A stretch of 64,000 nucleotides of DNA from an uncultured Mediterraneibacter sp. (GTDB lineage: Bacteria; Bacillota; Clostridia; Lachnospirales; Lachnospiraceae), in assembly GCF_944377805.1 (NCBI RefSeq), contig NZ_CALWFZ010000004.1, forward strand, positions 1 through 64,000, given 5' to 3'. Position 1 is the first letter of the stretch, and the number at the start of each line of letters is the position of its first letter. The position numbers were made by a program, and so were the translations under genes. Below the pieces are notes generated by a model. That model worked only from the letters and a program-made list of their open reading frames with translations, searched no databases and was not told the origin of the DNA. Below are positions 41,052 through 49,275 of this stretch, in pieces.

Positions 41052-41804
41052 TCAGCCAAAATATTTGCGGACAATACAGGAGACAATCCCGGCGGCACAG
41101 AGGCCGAACAGCACGTTGTGCATGGAGCCGTATACTTCCAGAGCTCCTTTTAATCCATAGACAGCCTCGGGAGCTTCGGGAAGGAAGGGGCTGAATATGA
41201 ATGCAAGATATGATGTTGCAAACACAAAGATAAAGGAAAAGAGTCCCCGTCCGGTATCTTCCTTCCATGAACCGGATGCGTCTCTGATACGGACTCTTGT
41301 CATGGACCAGAGCAGAGAGATCAGTTCATAGATCAGAAAGAGCACAGCCACGCACAGATAGACGGCAAGAGTTACGGAAGGCTGTCCTGTGCGCATAGTC
41401 TCCATGATGTCACCATAAGGGGTGCTGGCTCTCCAGAACGTATAGGTTACATATGCTGCGATCGCAAAGATCAGCACACTCGTAAGGCTTCTGACTACAG
41501 CGGAGGCGAGACGGGAAAGTGTGCGGCCGCCTTTCCGGATCGGTGCGGCCAGGTGAACCCCACGGCTCCTTTTTCGTCTTACCGTACTGCGGCTGTCGCG
41601 ATAGCCTGGTTCTCTGTCATAAAAATCATCTTCATCCTCATTGCCAAAATCATCATTGTCATCGAACTCATCGTCAGGTCCGGTGCCGTATTCATCGATG
41701 TCGGATATTTTATCTGTACCGGCAAAGTCAATTATATTGTCGTCTTCATAAGTAACTTCAAAATCATCTCCGAATAAATCTGAGAATTCCTTATTTCCTT
41801 TCAT
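41052..41804 (-). CDS. Membrane protein with acidic N-terminus
   Basis: The 250-residue protein has a very acidic, probably disordered cytoplasmic segment (about 1-70; runs such as DDEFDDNDDFGNEDEDDFYD), a basic linker (about 70-95), and four hydrophobic helices (about 102-122, 140-165, 190-210 and 225-245). I do not recognise a family. Its stop is immediately adjacent to the recombinase stop, forming TGATCA. It has its own promoter and faces the 42-45 kb envelope genes divergently. Confidence 0.75.
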   Translation of the reverse strand: MKGNKEFSDLFGDDFEVTYEDDNIIDFAGTDKISDIDEYGTGPDDEFDDNDDFGNEDEDDFYDREPGYRDSRSTVRRKRSRGVHLAAPIRKGGRTLSRLASAVVRSLTSVLIFAIAAYVTYTFWRASTPYGDIMETMRTGQPSVTLAVYLCVAVLFLIYELISLLWSMTRVRIRDASGSWKEDTGRGLFSFIFVFATSYLAFIFSPFLPEAPEAVYGLKGALEVYGSMHNVLFGLCAAGIVSCIVRKYFG

Positions 41805-41836
41805 GGAATCCCTCGCTTTCCTGAAAAATCTATATT

Positions 41837-41865
41837 ATGGTAGCTCTTTTTTTGTATTTTCTCAA
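41837..41865 (-). promoter_or_regulatory. Promoter of the acidic membrane protein gene
   Basis: On the minus strand, TTGAGA (41860-41865) and TACCAT (41837-41842) have a 17-base spacer, 32 bases before the start codon. Confidence 0.5.
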
Positions 41866-41912
41866 GGTATATGGTATATTTTTAAAAAAGATTTCATTTT
41901 TACCGCTTCAAT

Positions 41913-41950
41913 CTTACAAAAGTGTAAGCCGTACAGACTGAAATGTAAGC
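41913..41950. repeat. Inverted and direct TGTAAGC repeats
   Basis: CTTACA (41913-41918) and TGTAAG (41923-41928) form a perfect inverted repeat. TGTAAGC recurs at 41923 and 41944, a 21-base period or two helical turns, and the flanking ACTGAA/GACCGAA is also similar. This is suited to a regulator binding on one DNA face between the divergent genes. Confidence 0.4.
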
Positions 41951-42026
41951 TGACCGAATGGAAGAATACGGCGCCGTTGTTTACGATAGAGACACAGTAG
42001 AAGAAATGGAGAAAAGGAGGCGCACA

Positions 42027-42194
42027 ATGAAAGATAAAGGAAAAAGACGGATGTCAAGAGTGGCAGGATGGCTGTTTATTCTTTTTCTTATCGTTTTTAT
42101 CGTGCCGGTGGGAGTGATTATGTTTATTATATCCGGTCTCTGGACAGCGCTTGACCGGGCATTTTTGAGATTGAACAGTAAAAATCTTTTCTAA
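42027..42194 (+). CDS. Small single-pass membrane protein
   Basis: A 55-residue protein: basic N-terminus (KDKGKRRMSR) followed by one long hydrophobic helix (about 13-41) and a short polar tail. AAAGGAGG lies 5 bases before the ATG at 42027. An in-frame ATG at 41958 would give 78 residues but has no ribosome binding site. No family recognised. It precedes the glycosyltransferase operon by 118 bases with a hairpin between. Confidence 0.6.
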   Translation: MKDKGKRRMSRVAGWLFILFLIVFIVPVGVIMFIISGLWTALDRAFLRLNSKNLF

Positions 42195-42227
42195 ATCTTA
42201 AGAAATACTTTCATGTTATCTTAAGAT
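42195..42227 (+). other. Inverted repeat between the small gene and the glycosyltransferase
   Basis: ATCTTAAG (42195-42202) and CTTAAGAT (42220-42227) form a perfect 8-bp inverted repeat with a 17-base loop; there is no T-run. It could be an operator or weak terminator. Confidence 0.4.
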
Positions 42228-42312
42228 CGCTTGGGTACGATAGCATTGCAAAAAGATAAAAATGAATCCTTTTGGGACTGAGAGTTCTTAATACACAGGA
42301 GGAAATACAGGA

Positions 42313-43353
42313 ATGAAATACATTACATTTGCAGTACCGTGCTATAATTCAGAGAGCTACATGAGACGCTGCGTGGACTCTCTTCTGACCGCAGGACGGG
42401 ATGTGGAGGTGATTCTGATCAATGACGGATCTACGGATCACACCGCGCAGATTGCGGATGAATATCAGATCAAATATCCGGATATTGTGCGGGTGGTACA
42501 TAAGGAAAACGGCGGACATGGTTCCGGAGTGAACAAAGGGCTTGAACTGGCTCAGGGAATGTACTATAAGGTAGTTGATTCTGATGACTGGCTGGATCGG
42601 GACGCCTGCTGCAGACTGCTGGCAAAGATACGGGAACTGCATGCCGGAGTGGGCGCAGATAAGGAAACCGAAATGCCAGACCTCTTTGTCTGTAACTATG
42701 TGTACGATCACCTGGAGGAGGGGAAGAAGCGCAGCATGGATTACCGGAATATTTTTCCGGCAGAGCAGATGTGCGGCTGGAATACAATCGGGCATTTCCG
42801 GCCATCCCAGTACCTGATCATGCATGCTCTGATATTTCGTACAGAGGTTCTAAGAGAATCGAAGGTAAAGCTTCCGGAACATACATTCTATGTGGACAAT
42901 CTCTTTTCCTATCAGCCGCTCCCATATGTAAAATACATTTACTATATGGACATTGATCTCTACCACTACTATCTGGGGCGCGATGATCAGTCGGTCAATG
43001 AGAAAGTTCTGATGAAGCGGATCGATCAGCAGATCTATGTGACGGAACTTGTAGCAAGATGCGTAGACTTAAACGAAGTGAAGAAGATTTATCCAAAACT
43101 TGCTTCTTATATGATGCGGAATATCTCGATCATGCTTTCCATCTCGTCGATTCATCTGCTTTTAATCAAAACTGCGGAGGCTAAGATGAAGCGCCGCGAG
43201 ATGTGGAAGAGAATCAAGAAATACAATGCCTCGTTATATTACAGACTCAGGTATTCGACTCTGAGCGGTCTGACCTATCTTCCGGGAAAGATCGGCGGGA
43301 TGCTCACAGTAGGCGGCTACCGGTTCGCAAGGAAGATATATCAGTTTCAGTAG
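42313..43353 (+). CDS. Family 2 glycosyltransferase
   Basis: The 346-residue protein has the GT-A fold start ITFAVPCYNSESYMRRCVDS, the nucleotide-binding LINDGSTDHT (36-44), ENGGHGSGVNKGLE, and the metal-binding DSDD (89-92) of VDSDDWLD. No membrane anchor is evident; the C-terminal about 120 residues are basic and may lie on the membrane. AGGAGGAAA precedes the ATG. It begins an operon with a papain-like protein and a flippase-type membrane protein, suggesting a lipid-linked or cell-wall glycan, but the acceptor is not identifiable. Confidence 0.88.
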   Translation: MKYITFAVPCYNSESYMRRCVDSLLTAGRDVEVILINDGSTDHTAQIADEYQIKYPDIVRVVHKENGGHGSGVNKGLELAQGMYYKVVDSDDWLDRDACCRLLAKIRELHAGVGADKETEMPDLFVCNYVYDHLEEGKKRSMDYRNIFPAEQMCGWNTIGHFRPSQYLIMHALIFRTEVLRESKVKLPEHTFYVDNLFSYQPLPYVKYIYYMDIDLYHYYLGRDDQSVNEKVLMKRIDQQIYVTELVARCVDLNEVKKIYPKLASYMMRNISIMLSISSIHLLLIKTAEAKMKRREMWKRIKKYNASLYYRLRYSTLSGLTYLPGKIGGMLTVGGYRFARKIYQFQ

Positions 43354-43370
43354 GAGGGGGAAGAAAAAGT

Positions 43371-44012
43371 ATGGCAAAGTTATACATAGCATTTGTAGAT
43401 ACACCAGGTTTTTTTGCCGGAATTATCCGGCGCGTAATAAAACAGAAATATATACATGTGGCGATTTCTCTGGACCCTTATCTGGAAGAAGCTTACAGCA
43501 TCGGACGCAGACATCCTTCTGTGCCGTTGATCGCCGGATTTGAAAAGGAAGATACCAGAAAGATTCTAAAGGCATTTCCGAATGCCGAATATATGATATG
43601 CAGCATAGAATGCACAACTCAGCAGAAGAAGTATGTGGAGCAGCAACTGTGTGAAGCGATGGAACAGCGCTTTCGTTATCATTATGCAGTCGCGGGACTG
43701 CCATTTATATTGCTGAACATACCTTTTTATCAAAAAAACCATTATACATGCTCGTCCTATCTGGCAAAGATACTGGAACAGGCGGGGATCTGCAGATGGG
43801 AGAAGCACTTTTCTCTTGTGACCCCGAAGGACTTTATGGAATATAAAGAGAAACAAAAGATATTTGAGGGAAGCCTTTTTGAATTTAACGCAAGATACGG
43901 GAAAACTCAGAAAAAGGAGCGCGCCGGGGCTTTCTCCTTTATGCAGCCGGCATATGCGGGAGCTGCCAGCATTATTCATTTCCTGAAGAGAGGTGTCAAT
44001 TATGAGCGTTAA
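43371..44012 (+). CDS. NlpC/P60 (YiiX)-like papain-fold protein
   Basis: The 213-residue protein has the circularly permuted papain order seen in YiiX-type proteins: a histidine early (His29 in KYIHVAISL) and the cysteine late (Cys127 in HYTCSSYLAKIL). The length and the TCSS motif support a cysteine amidase or acyltransferase acting on lipids or peptides; the substrate is unknown. The ATG at 43371 has GGAGGGGG upstream; an open frame extends further back inside the glycosyltransferase gene but has no start signal. It overlaps the flippase gene by 11 bases. Confidence 0.7.
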   Translation: MAKLYIAFVDTPGFFAGIIRRVIKQKYIHVAISLDPYLEEAYSIGRRHPSVPLIAGFEKEDTRKILKAFPNAEYMICSIECTTQQKKYVEQQLCEAMEQRFRYHYAVAGLPFILLNIPFYQKNHYTCSSYLAKILEQAGICRWEKHFSLVTPKDFMEYKEKQKIFEGSLFEFNARYGKTQKKERAGAFSFMQPAYAGAASIIHFLKRGVNYER

Positions 44013-45060
44013 GAAGAGAGCGATGCAGATTGCCCTGTTTCTTGCTGTTATGGCCCTGACCTTTTATGCTCTTTTCAGCGGGCGCGACCTGTCGGAGATC
44101 ACGGATGCGGTTATGGATATGTCTCTGTGGTATCTGCTTTCCGCGGTAGCTCTTGCGGTATTCTTTGTATGTGCGGAAGGGTATATGATCTGGTATCTTC
44201 TCCGGTCCATGAAAGCGCAGAAGGAAGGATATAAGCCAAGTTCCCTGTTCCGGTGTATCCAGTATTCCTTTATCGGATTCTTCTATTCCGGTATCACACC
44301 TTCGGCGACTGGAGGGCAGCCGGTACAGCTCTATTATATGAACAAGGATGGAAACCGCGGTTCTGACAGTACGGTGGTACTTATGACGGTGGCGCTGGCA
44401 TACAAATTCGTCCTTGTAGTTATGGGGCTGGGAATTCTTCTGTTCTGGCTGAATCCGCTTCAGCATGAACTTGGAAACTATTTTCCGCTCTACATTCTGG
44501 GGCTGTCGCTGAATGTTATTCTTGTGATTCTGATTCTTGGGGTTATGCTGTTTCCTCAGGTAATATTAAAGGCTGCTCTTCTGTTTGAGGGGCTGTTCAT
44601 ACGACTGAAAATATGGAAGCCGTCTGAAAAGAGGGAGGAGAAGATCCAGGCATTTATCGACAGTTATCAGCAGGCCGTTACATGGCTGAGAGGACATAAG
44701 GGAAGTCTTGCCGCTGTGATTTTCGTGACATTCCTCCAAAGATGCAGTGTGTTTATTCTGACCTATATGGTTTATCTTGGATTTGGGCTTCAGGGCTCCA
44801 GCGCGGCGAGGGTGATTCTTCTTCAGGCCGCAGTGTATATCGCAGTGGACATGCTGCCCCTTCCCGGAGCCCAGGGCATAACGGAACTTATGTATCAGAC
44901 TGTGTTCGTCCATGTGTTTACCGGGGCATATCTGATTCCGTCCATGCTTGTAAGCCGAGGAATTAATTTTTATTTCCTGCTGATTATAAGCCTGGGAGTA
45001 GTGCTGGTGAACCGGTTCATACTTGACAGGAAAAGAAGAACAAAACCGATCGAAGCCTGA
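44002..45060 (+). CDS. Flippase-like membrane protein (LPG synthase TM/UPF0104)
   Basis: A 352-residue protein with about eight membrane helices and the family motifs SGITPSATGGQPVQLYYM (about 96-113) and LPLPGAQGITELMY near 291. These match the flippase domain of MprF and the UPF0104 group. The lysyl-transferase domain of full MprF is absent. Its overlap with the preceding gene indicates coupled translation. With the glycosyltransferase it may move a glycosylated lipid across the membrane. Confidence 0.85.
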   Translation: MSVKKRAMQIALFLAVMALTFYALFSGRDLSEITDAVMDMSLWYLLSAVALAVFFVCAEGYMIWYLLRSMKAQKEGYKPSSLFRCIQYSFIGFFYSGITPSATGGQPVQLYYMNKDGNRGSDSTVVLMTVALAYKFVLVVMGLGILLFWLNPLQHELGNYFPLYILGLSLNVILVILILGVMLFPQVILKAALLFEGLFIRLKIWKPSEKREEKIQAFIDSYQQAVTWLRGHKGSLAAVIFVTFLQRCSVFILTYMVYLGFGLQGSSAARVILLQAAVYIAVDMLPLPGAQGITELMYQTVFVHVFTGAYLIPSMLVSRGINFYFLLIISLGVVLVNRFILDRKRRTKPIEA

Positions 45061-45086
45061 CGGGAAGTGCAATATTATAACCGGAC

Positions 45087-45115
45087 TTGACAATTCCTCA
45101 TAAACTCTGCAAAAT
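45087..45115 (+). promoter_or_regulatory. Sigma-A promoter of the ABC-F gene
   Basis: TTGACA (45087-45092) and CAAAAT (45110-45115) have a 17-base spacer. The leader of about 50 bases begins with a TACGGG/CCCGTA hairpin (45123-45137). Confidence 0.65.
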
Positions 45116-45171
45116 GATTCTGTACGGGGTTCCCGTATAGGATGAAATTGCGGAGTCTGTGAGGATTTTTT

Positions 45172-46998
45172 ATGAATATTATTAATATAGAGCATATCAG
45201 CAAGATCTACGGAGAAAAAGTGATTTATGAGGATGCGTCTTTCGGCGTACAGCAGGGCGATAAAATCGGTATTGTAGGGATCAATGGTACAGGTAAATCC
45301 ACACTGCTTAAAATGGTGGCGGGAGAAGAAACGCCGGATGAAGGACAGATTACGACACAGAACGGACTTAAAATCGCCTATGTGCCGCAGAATCCGGTTT
45401 TTCGGGAGGGGGCTGATATTTGCTCTTATGTTTTCCCCCGGGGTGAGGCTGAAGGATGGCAGGCAGCATCGAATCTGATGGAACTTGGTATCACACAGTT
45501 CGACCAGAAGATCGAACATCTTTCCGGAGGACAGAAGCGGAGAGTCGTACTGGCAAAAACGCTGGCGGAGGATTTTGACGTGCTTCTTTTGGATGAGCCG
45601 ACTAATCATCTGGACGAAGAGATGATTACATGGCTTGAGGAATACCTGAGATCTTTTCGCGGAACAGTTCTGATGGTGACACATGACCGTTATTTTCTCG
45701 ATCGGGTGTGCAGCCGGATTCTGGAGATCAGTCATGGAAAGATGTACGGATATGATGCGGATTATTCCGGGTTTCTGGAACTTAAAGCAGCAAGAGAAGA
45801 GATGGAGCTTGCCTCCGAGCGGAAGAGGCGAAGTGTGCTCCGTATGGAACTGGAATGGGCAAAGCGAGGATGTCGCGCCAGAACGACAAAACAGAGGGCA
45901 AGGCTGGAACGTCTGGAAGCGCTGAAAAACGGAAAGTCTCCTGAACAGAATCAGACAGTCGAGATGGGATCTGTGGAGACAAGGATGGGAAAGAAGACCA
46001 TTGAACTTCATCACATCAGCAAAAGATATGGGGAAAAGAAGATACTGGAGGACTTCAGTTACATCGCGCTTAAAAACCAGCGTATCGGCATTATCGGGCC
46101 TAATGGATGCGGAAAATCCACACTGCTTAAAATTATTGCCGGACTTGTGGAACCGGACGAAGGACATGTAGAAATAGGAGAAACTGTCAGGATTGGTTAT
46201 TTTGCCCAGGAAGAGCAGCACATGGATGACAGTCAGCGCGTGATTGATTATGTGAAAGAGATTGCGGAGTATATTACAACGACCGACGGAAAGATCAGTG
46301 CGTCAGCGCTCCTTGAGAGATTTCTTTTTACGCCGGATATGCAGTACGCCCCCATAGGCAAACTGTCCGGCGGAGAGAAGCGCAGGCTGTATCTTCTGGG
46401 GGTTCTGGCAAAAAACGCCAATGTGCTCTTGTTTGACGAGGCGGGCAATAACCTGGATATTCCCACACTTACAATTCTTGAGGATTATCTGAATTCTTTT
46501 AACGGTATTGTGATCACGGTCTCCCATGACCGCTACTTTCTGGATAACATAGCAGACCGTATCTTTGAACTGGACGGAAACGGCCACGCAAAGCAGTATG
46601 AGGGCGGATACACCGATTATCTCAGGACAAAGAAAAAGGCAGAGACTCTTAGCAGAACTCAAGCTGAGCATCCTGAGACTAAGGAGAAAACAGTCAGGCC
46701 AAACGAAACTTCGGATAAGGGCAAACACTCGAAAGAATGGCGCCGGCACTCAAAGAAATTAAAATTTACTTACAAGGAACAGAAGGAATACGAGACAATC
46801 GATGAAGAACTTGCATTCTGGGAGGAGAAGATCTCCTGTATTGAGCGGCAGATTGAGGCAAACGCGACGAATTCCGTAAAGTTGAGAGAACTGATGGCCG
46901 AGCAGGAGGAGGCACAGGCGCATCTGGACGAAAAGACGGAACGCTGGGTATACCTCAATGATCTTGCCGAAAAAATAGCAGAGCAGGAACAGACATAG
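45172..46998 (+). CDS. ABC-F ATPase, Uup-like
   Basis: A soluble twin ATPase of 608 residues that acts on the ribosome, without membrane domains. NBD1 has GINGTGKST, signature LSGGQKRR and LLLDEPTNHLD (Asp141-Glu142). NBD2 has GPNGCGKST, LSGGEKRR and, unusually, FDEAGNNLD (Asp422-Glu423-Ala424-Gly425) in place of DEPTN. A C-terminal coiled coil (about 510-605; KLKFTYKEQKEYETID) is the Uup feature. The leader hairpin could affect its expression, but no resistance-type leader peptide was found. Confidence 0.9.
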   Translation: MNIINIEHISKIYGEKVIYEDASFGVQQGDKIGIVGINGTGKSTLLKMVAGEETPDEGQITTQNGLKIAYVPQNPVFREGADICSYVFPRGEAEGWQAASNLMELGITQFDQKIEHLSGGQKRRVVLAKTLAEDFDVLLLDEPTNHLDEEMITWLEEYLRSFRGTVLMVTHDRYFLDRVCSRILEISHGKMYGYDADYSGFLELKAAREEMELASERKRRSVLRMELEWAKRGCRARTTKQRARLERLEALKNGKSPEQNQTVEMGSVETRMGKKTIELHHISKRYGEKKILEDFSYIALKNQRIGIIGPNGCGKSTLLKIIAGLVEPDEGHVEIGETVRIGYFAQEEQHMDDSQRVIDYVKEIAEYITTTDGKISASALLERFLFTPDMQYAPIGKLSGGEKRRLYLLGVLAKNANVLLFDEAGNNLDIPTLTILEDYLNSFNGIVITVSHDRYFLDNIADRIFELDGNGHAKQYEGGYTDYLRTKKKAETLSRTQAEHPETKEKTVRPNETSDKGKHSKEWRRHSKKLKFTYKEQKEYETIDEELAFWEEKISCIERQIEANATNSVKLRELMAEQEEAQAHLDEKTERWVYLNDLAEKIAEQEQT

Positions 46999-47017
46999 AA
47001 AAAATATATTCATTTGC

Positions 47018-47046
47018 TTGACAAAGCAAACTACACTTGGTAATAT
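47018..47046 (+). promoter_or_regulatory. Sigma-A promoter of ilvN-ilvC
   Basis: TTGACA (47018-47023) and TAATAT (47041-47046) have a 17-base spacer. The -35 is embedded in an inverted repeat TTTGCTT/AAGCAAA (47013-47030), a possible operator. Confidence 0.7.
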
Positions 47047-47056
47047 TATAAAAGAT

Positions 47057-47080
47057 AAAAACAGATTGCGCTCTGTTTTT
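47057..47080 (+). terminator. Terminator-like hairpin in the ilvN leader
   Basis: AAAAACAGA (47057-47065) pairs with TCTGTTTTT (47072-47080) around TTGCGC, giving a stem whose 3' arm ends in five T. It lies between the promoter and the ilvN start, so it could attenuate ilvNC. No leader peptide or T-box is visible. Confidence 0.55.
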
Positions 47081-47102
47081 GGGACGGGAAGGAGAGAAGT
47101 TG

Positions 47103-47600
47103 ATGAGAAGACAGGTATTTTCATTACTTGTAGACAATAATCCCGGAGTTTTAAGCCGGATCTCGGGGCTGTTCAGCCGCCGCGGATACAGCATTGACAG
47201 CATTACGGCGGGGATGACCGCGGATCCGAGGTTTACAAGGATCACCGTTGTGTCATCCGGAGACGAACTGATCCTCTCTCAGATCGAGAAACAGGTCAGA
47301 AAGCTGGAGGATGTTGTGGCGGTCAAAGTGCTGGGAGACGAAGAATCTGTGTGCCGAGAGCTGATCATGGTCAAACTTCGCGCAGATGCCGCACAGAGAG
47401 GAGAGATCATCTCAGTGGCTGATATTTTCAGGGCAAAGATCGTTGATGTGGAGGAGGACTCTCTGATTGTGGAGCTCACAGGAACCCAGAGTAAACTGGA
47501 AGCATTCCTGAATCTTCTGAAAGGATATGAGATACTGGAACTTGCGAGAACCGGTATCACGGGGCTTTCAAGGGGAAGTAAGGATGTAGCATATTTATAA
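47103..47600 (+). CDS. ilvN: Acetolactate synthase small subunit
   Basis: IlvN binds valine and activates the catalytic subunit IlvB in branched-chain amino acid synthesis. The 165-residue protein has an N-terminal ACT domain (VFSLLVDNNPGVLSRISGLFSRRG is the family start, here abbreviated as NNPGVLSRISGLFSRRGYSI) and a C-terminal regulatory domain (IVDVEEDSLIVELTGT). The ATG at 47103 is behind GGAGAG. ilvB is not in the window, so the catalytic subunit must be encoded elsewhere. ilvC follows after 28 bases. Confidence 0.95.
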   Translation: MRRQVFSLLVDNNPGVLSRISGLFSRRGYSIDSITAGMTADPRFTRITVVSSGDELILSQIEKQVRKLEDVVAVKVLGDEESVCRELIMVKLRADAAQRGEIISVADIFRAKIVDVEEDSLIVELTGTQSKLEAFLNLLKGYEILELARTGITGLSRGSKDVAYL

Positions 47601-47616
47601 TTAATTATCATTTTAG

Positions 47617-48648
<1,032 letters not shown>

Positions 48649-48677
48649 TTACTTGATCATACAATAGATAAGCGGCG

Positions 48678-48710
48678 AAACGCCCGGCATAGATCTGCCG
48701 GGCGTTTTGT
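48678..48710 (+). terminator. Terminator after ilvC
   Basis: A perfect 12-bp stem (AAACGCCCGGCA 48678-48689 with 48696-48707) with a 6-base loop and trailing T residues. Confidence 0.93.
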
Positions 48711-48765
48711 CATATGGGAAGCGGTTGCCAGGGCTTCAGGCAAATTCGGACTTTAGCTCGTTGTC

Positions 48766-48802
48766 AAAAAAAGAGACATCCGCCTGACGGTGCGGATGTC
48801 TC
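48766..48802 (-). terminator. Terminator of rpsT
   Basis: On the minus strand, GAGACATCCGC pairs with GCGGATGTCTC (48773-48783 with 48792-48802), followed by seven T. It lies 21 bases after the rpsT stop. Confidence 0.92.
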
Positions 48803-48822
48803 CTGTATTTCATATATAATGA

Positions 48823-49086
48823 TTAAGCAATGCTGTTTACAGCTTTTGACAGACGAGAGATCTTTCTGGAAACAGTTTTCTTGTGGTAAACACCCTTGCT
48901 TCCTGCTTTTGTAATCTCTACGATCGCTGCGTGAAGAGCAGCTTTGGCAGCCTCAGCATCTTTTGCGGTAATTGCCGTCTCAACCTTTTTAACAGCGGTT
49001 TTTACCTTAGATTTGATTGCTTTATTTCGTGCAGCCTTTGTCTCGTTTACTAAAATTCTTTTCTTAGCAGACTTAATGTTAGCCAA
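48823..49086 (-). CDS. rpsT: Ribosomal protein S20
   Basis: S20 is a helical 16S-binding protein. The 87-residue protein starts ANIKSAKKRILV after the initiator and is basic throughout. The start is a TTG at 49086: GGAGGTG lies 6 bases upstream, and the family N-terminus begins right there. An in-frame ATG at 49110 lies upstream of that binding site and would add eight non-family residues. E. coli rpsT also uses UUG, which is part of its autogenous control. It has its own promoter, structured leader and terminator. Confidence 0.95.
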   Translation of the reverse strand: MANIKSAKKRILVNETKAARNKAIKSKVKTAVKKVETAITAKDAEAAKAALHAAIVEITKAGSKGVYHKKTVSRKISRLSKAVNSIA

Positions 49087-49099
49087 TCTGTACACCTCC

Positions 49100-49180
49100 A
49101 AATATGCCATGTGATTTCAAATGTGAATAATCTATTCCAACAGATTCGGACACGGACGCTCCGCTGGAACATACTCATTC
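49100..49180 (-). promoter_or_regulatory. Structured rpsT leader
   Basis: On the minus strand a stem TTCCAGC/GTTGGAA (about 49136-49172) encloses a small CGGA/TCCG hairpin, between the promoter and the ribosome binding site. It is a candidate S20 feedback site by analogy with other ribosomal protein leaders. Confidence 0.45.
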
Positions 49181-49209
49181 ATTTTATGCTAACAATCAGA
49201 GGTTGTCAA
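49181..49209 (-). promoter_or_regulatory. Sigma-A promoter of rpsT
   Basis: On the minus strand, TTGACA (49204-49209) and TAAAAT (49181-49186) have a 17-base spacer. Confidence 0.85.
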
Positions 49210-49221
49210 TACATATTTTGA

Positions 49222-49251
49222 GAAATACTGCAAAAAATGTGTAACATATCA
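49222..49251 (+). promoter_or_regulatory. Possible forespore sigma (F/G) promoter of gpr
   Basis: GAAATA (49222-49227) and CATATCA (49245-49251) have a 17-base spacer. They match the sigma-G type consensus TGAATA / CATAnTA at 4 of 6 and all but one of the defined positions. gpr is a forespore gene in Bacillus. Confidence 0.4.
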
Positions 49252-49275
49252 TAGAGTGAAGAAGCGAGGATGGAT

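Noticed and set aside
40149..41804. A prophage or integrative element around the recombinase
   Set aside because: No attachment repeats, replication, transfer or phage structural genes are present, and the recombinase lacks expected catalytic residues.
41958..42026. A 23-residue N-terminal extension of the small membrane protein
   Set aside because: ATG 41958 has no ribosome binding site, while ATG 42027 has AAAGGAGG at good distance.
45103..45165. A long-range stem ACTCTGCAA/TTGCGGAGT as an ABC-F leader attenuator
   Set aside because: The 5' arm overlaps the predicted -10 and lies upstream of the likely transcript start, so it would not be in the RNA.
44566..46221. A 551-codon open frame on the minus strand
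   Set aside because: It lies antisense across the flippase and ABC-F genes, both well supported, and its product is rich in His, Cys, Ser and Phe with no domain pattern, as expected of a chance antisense frame.
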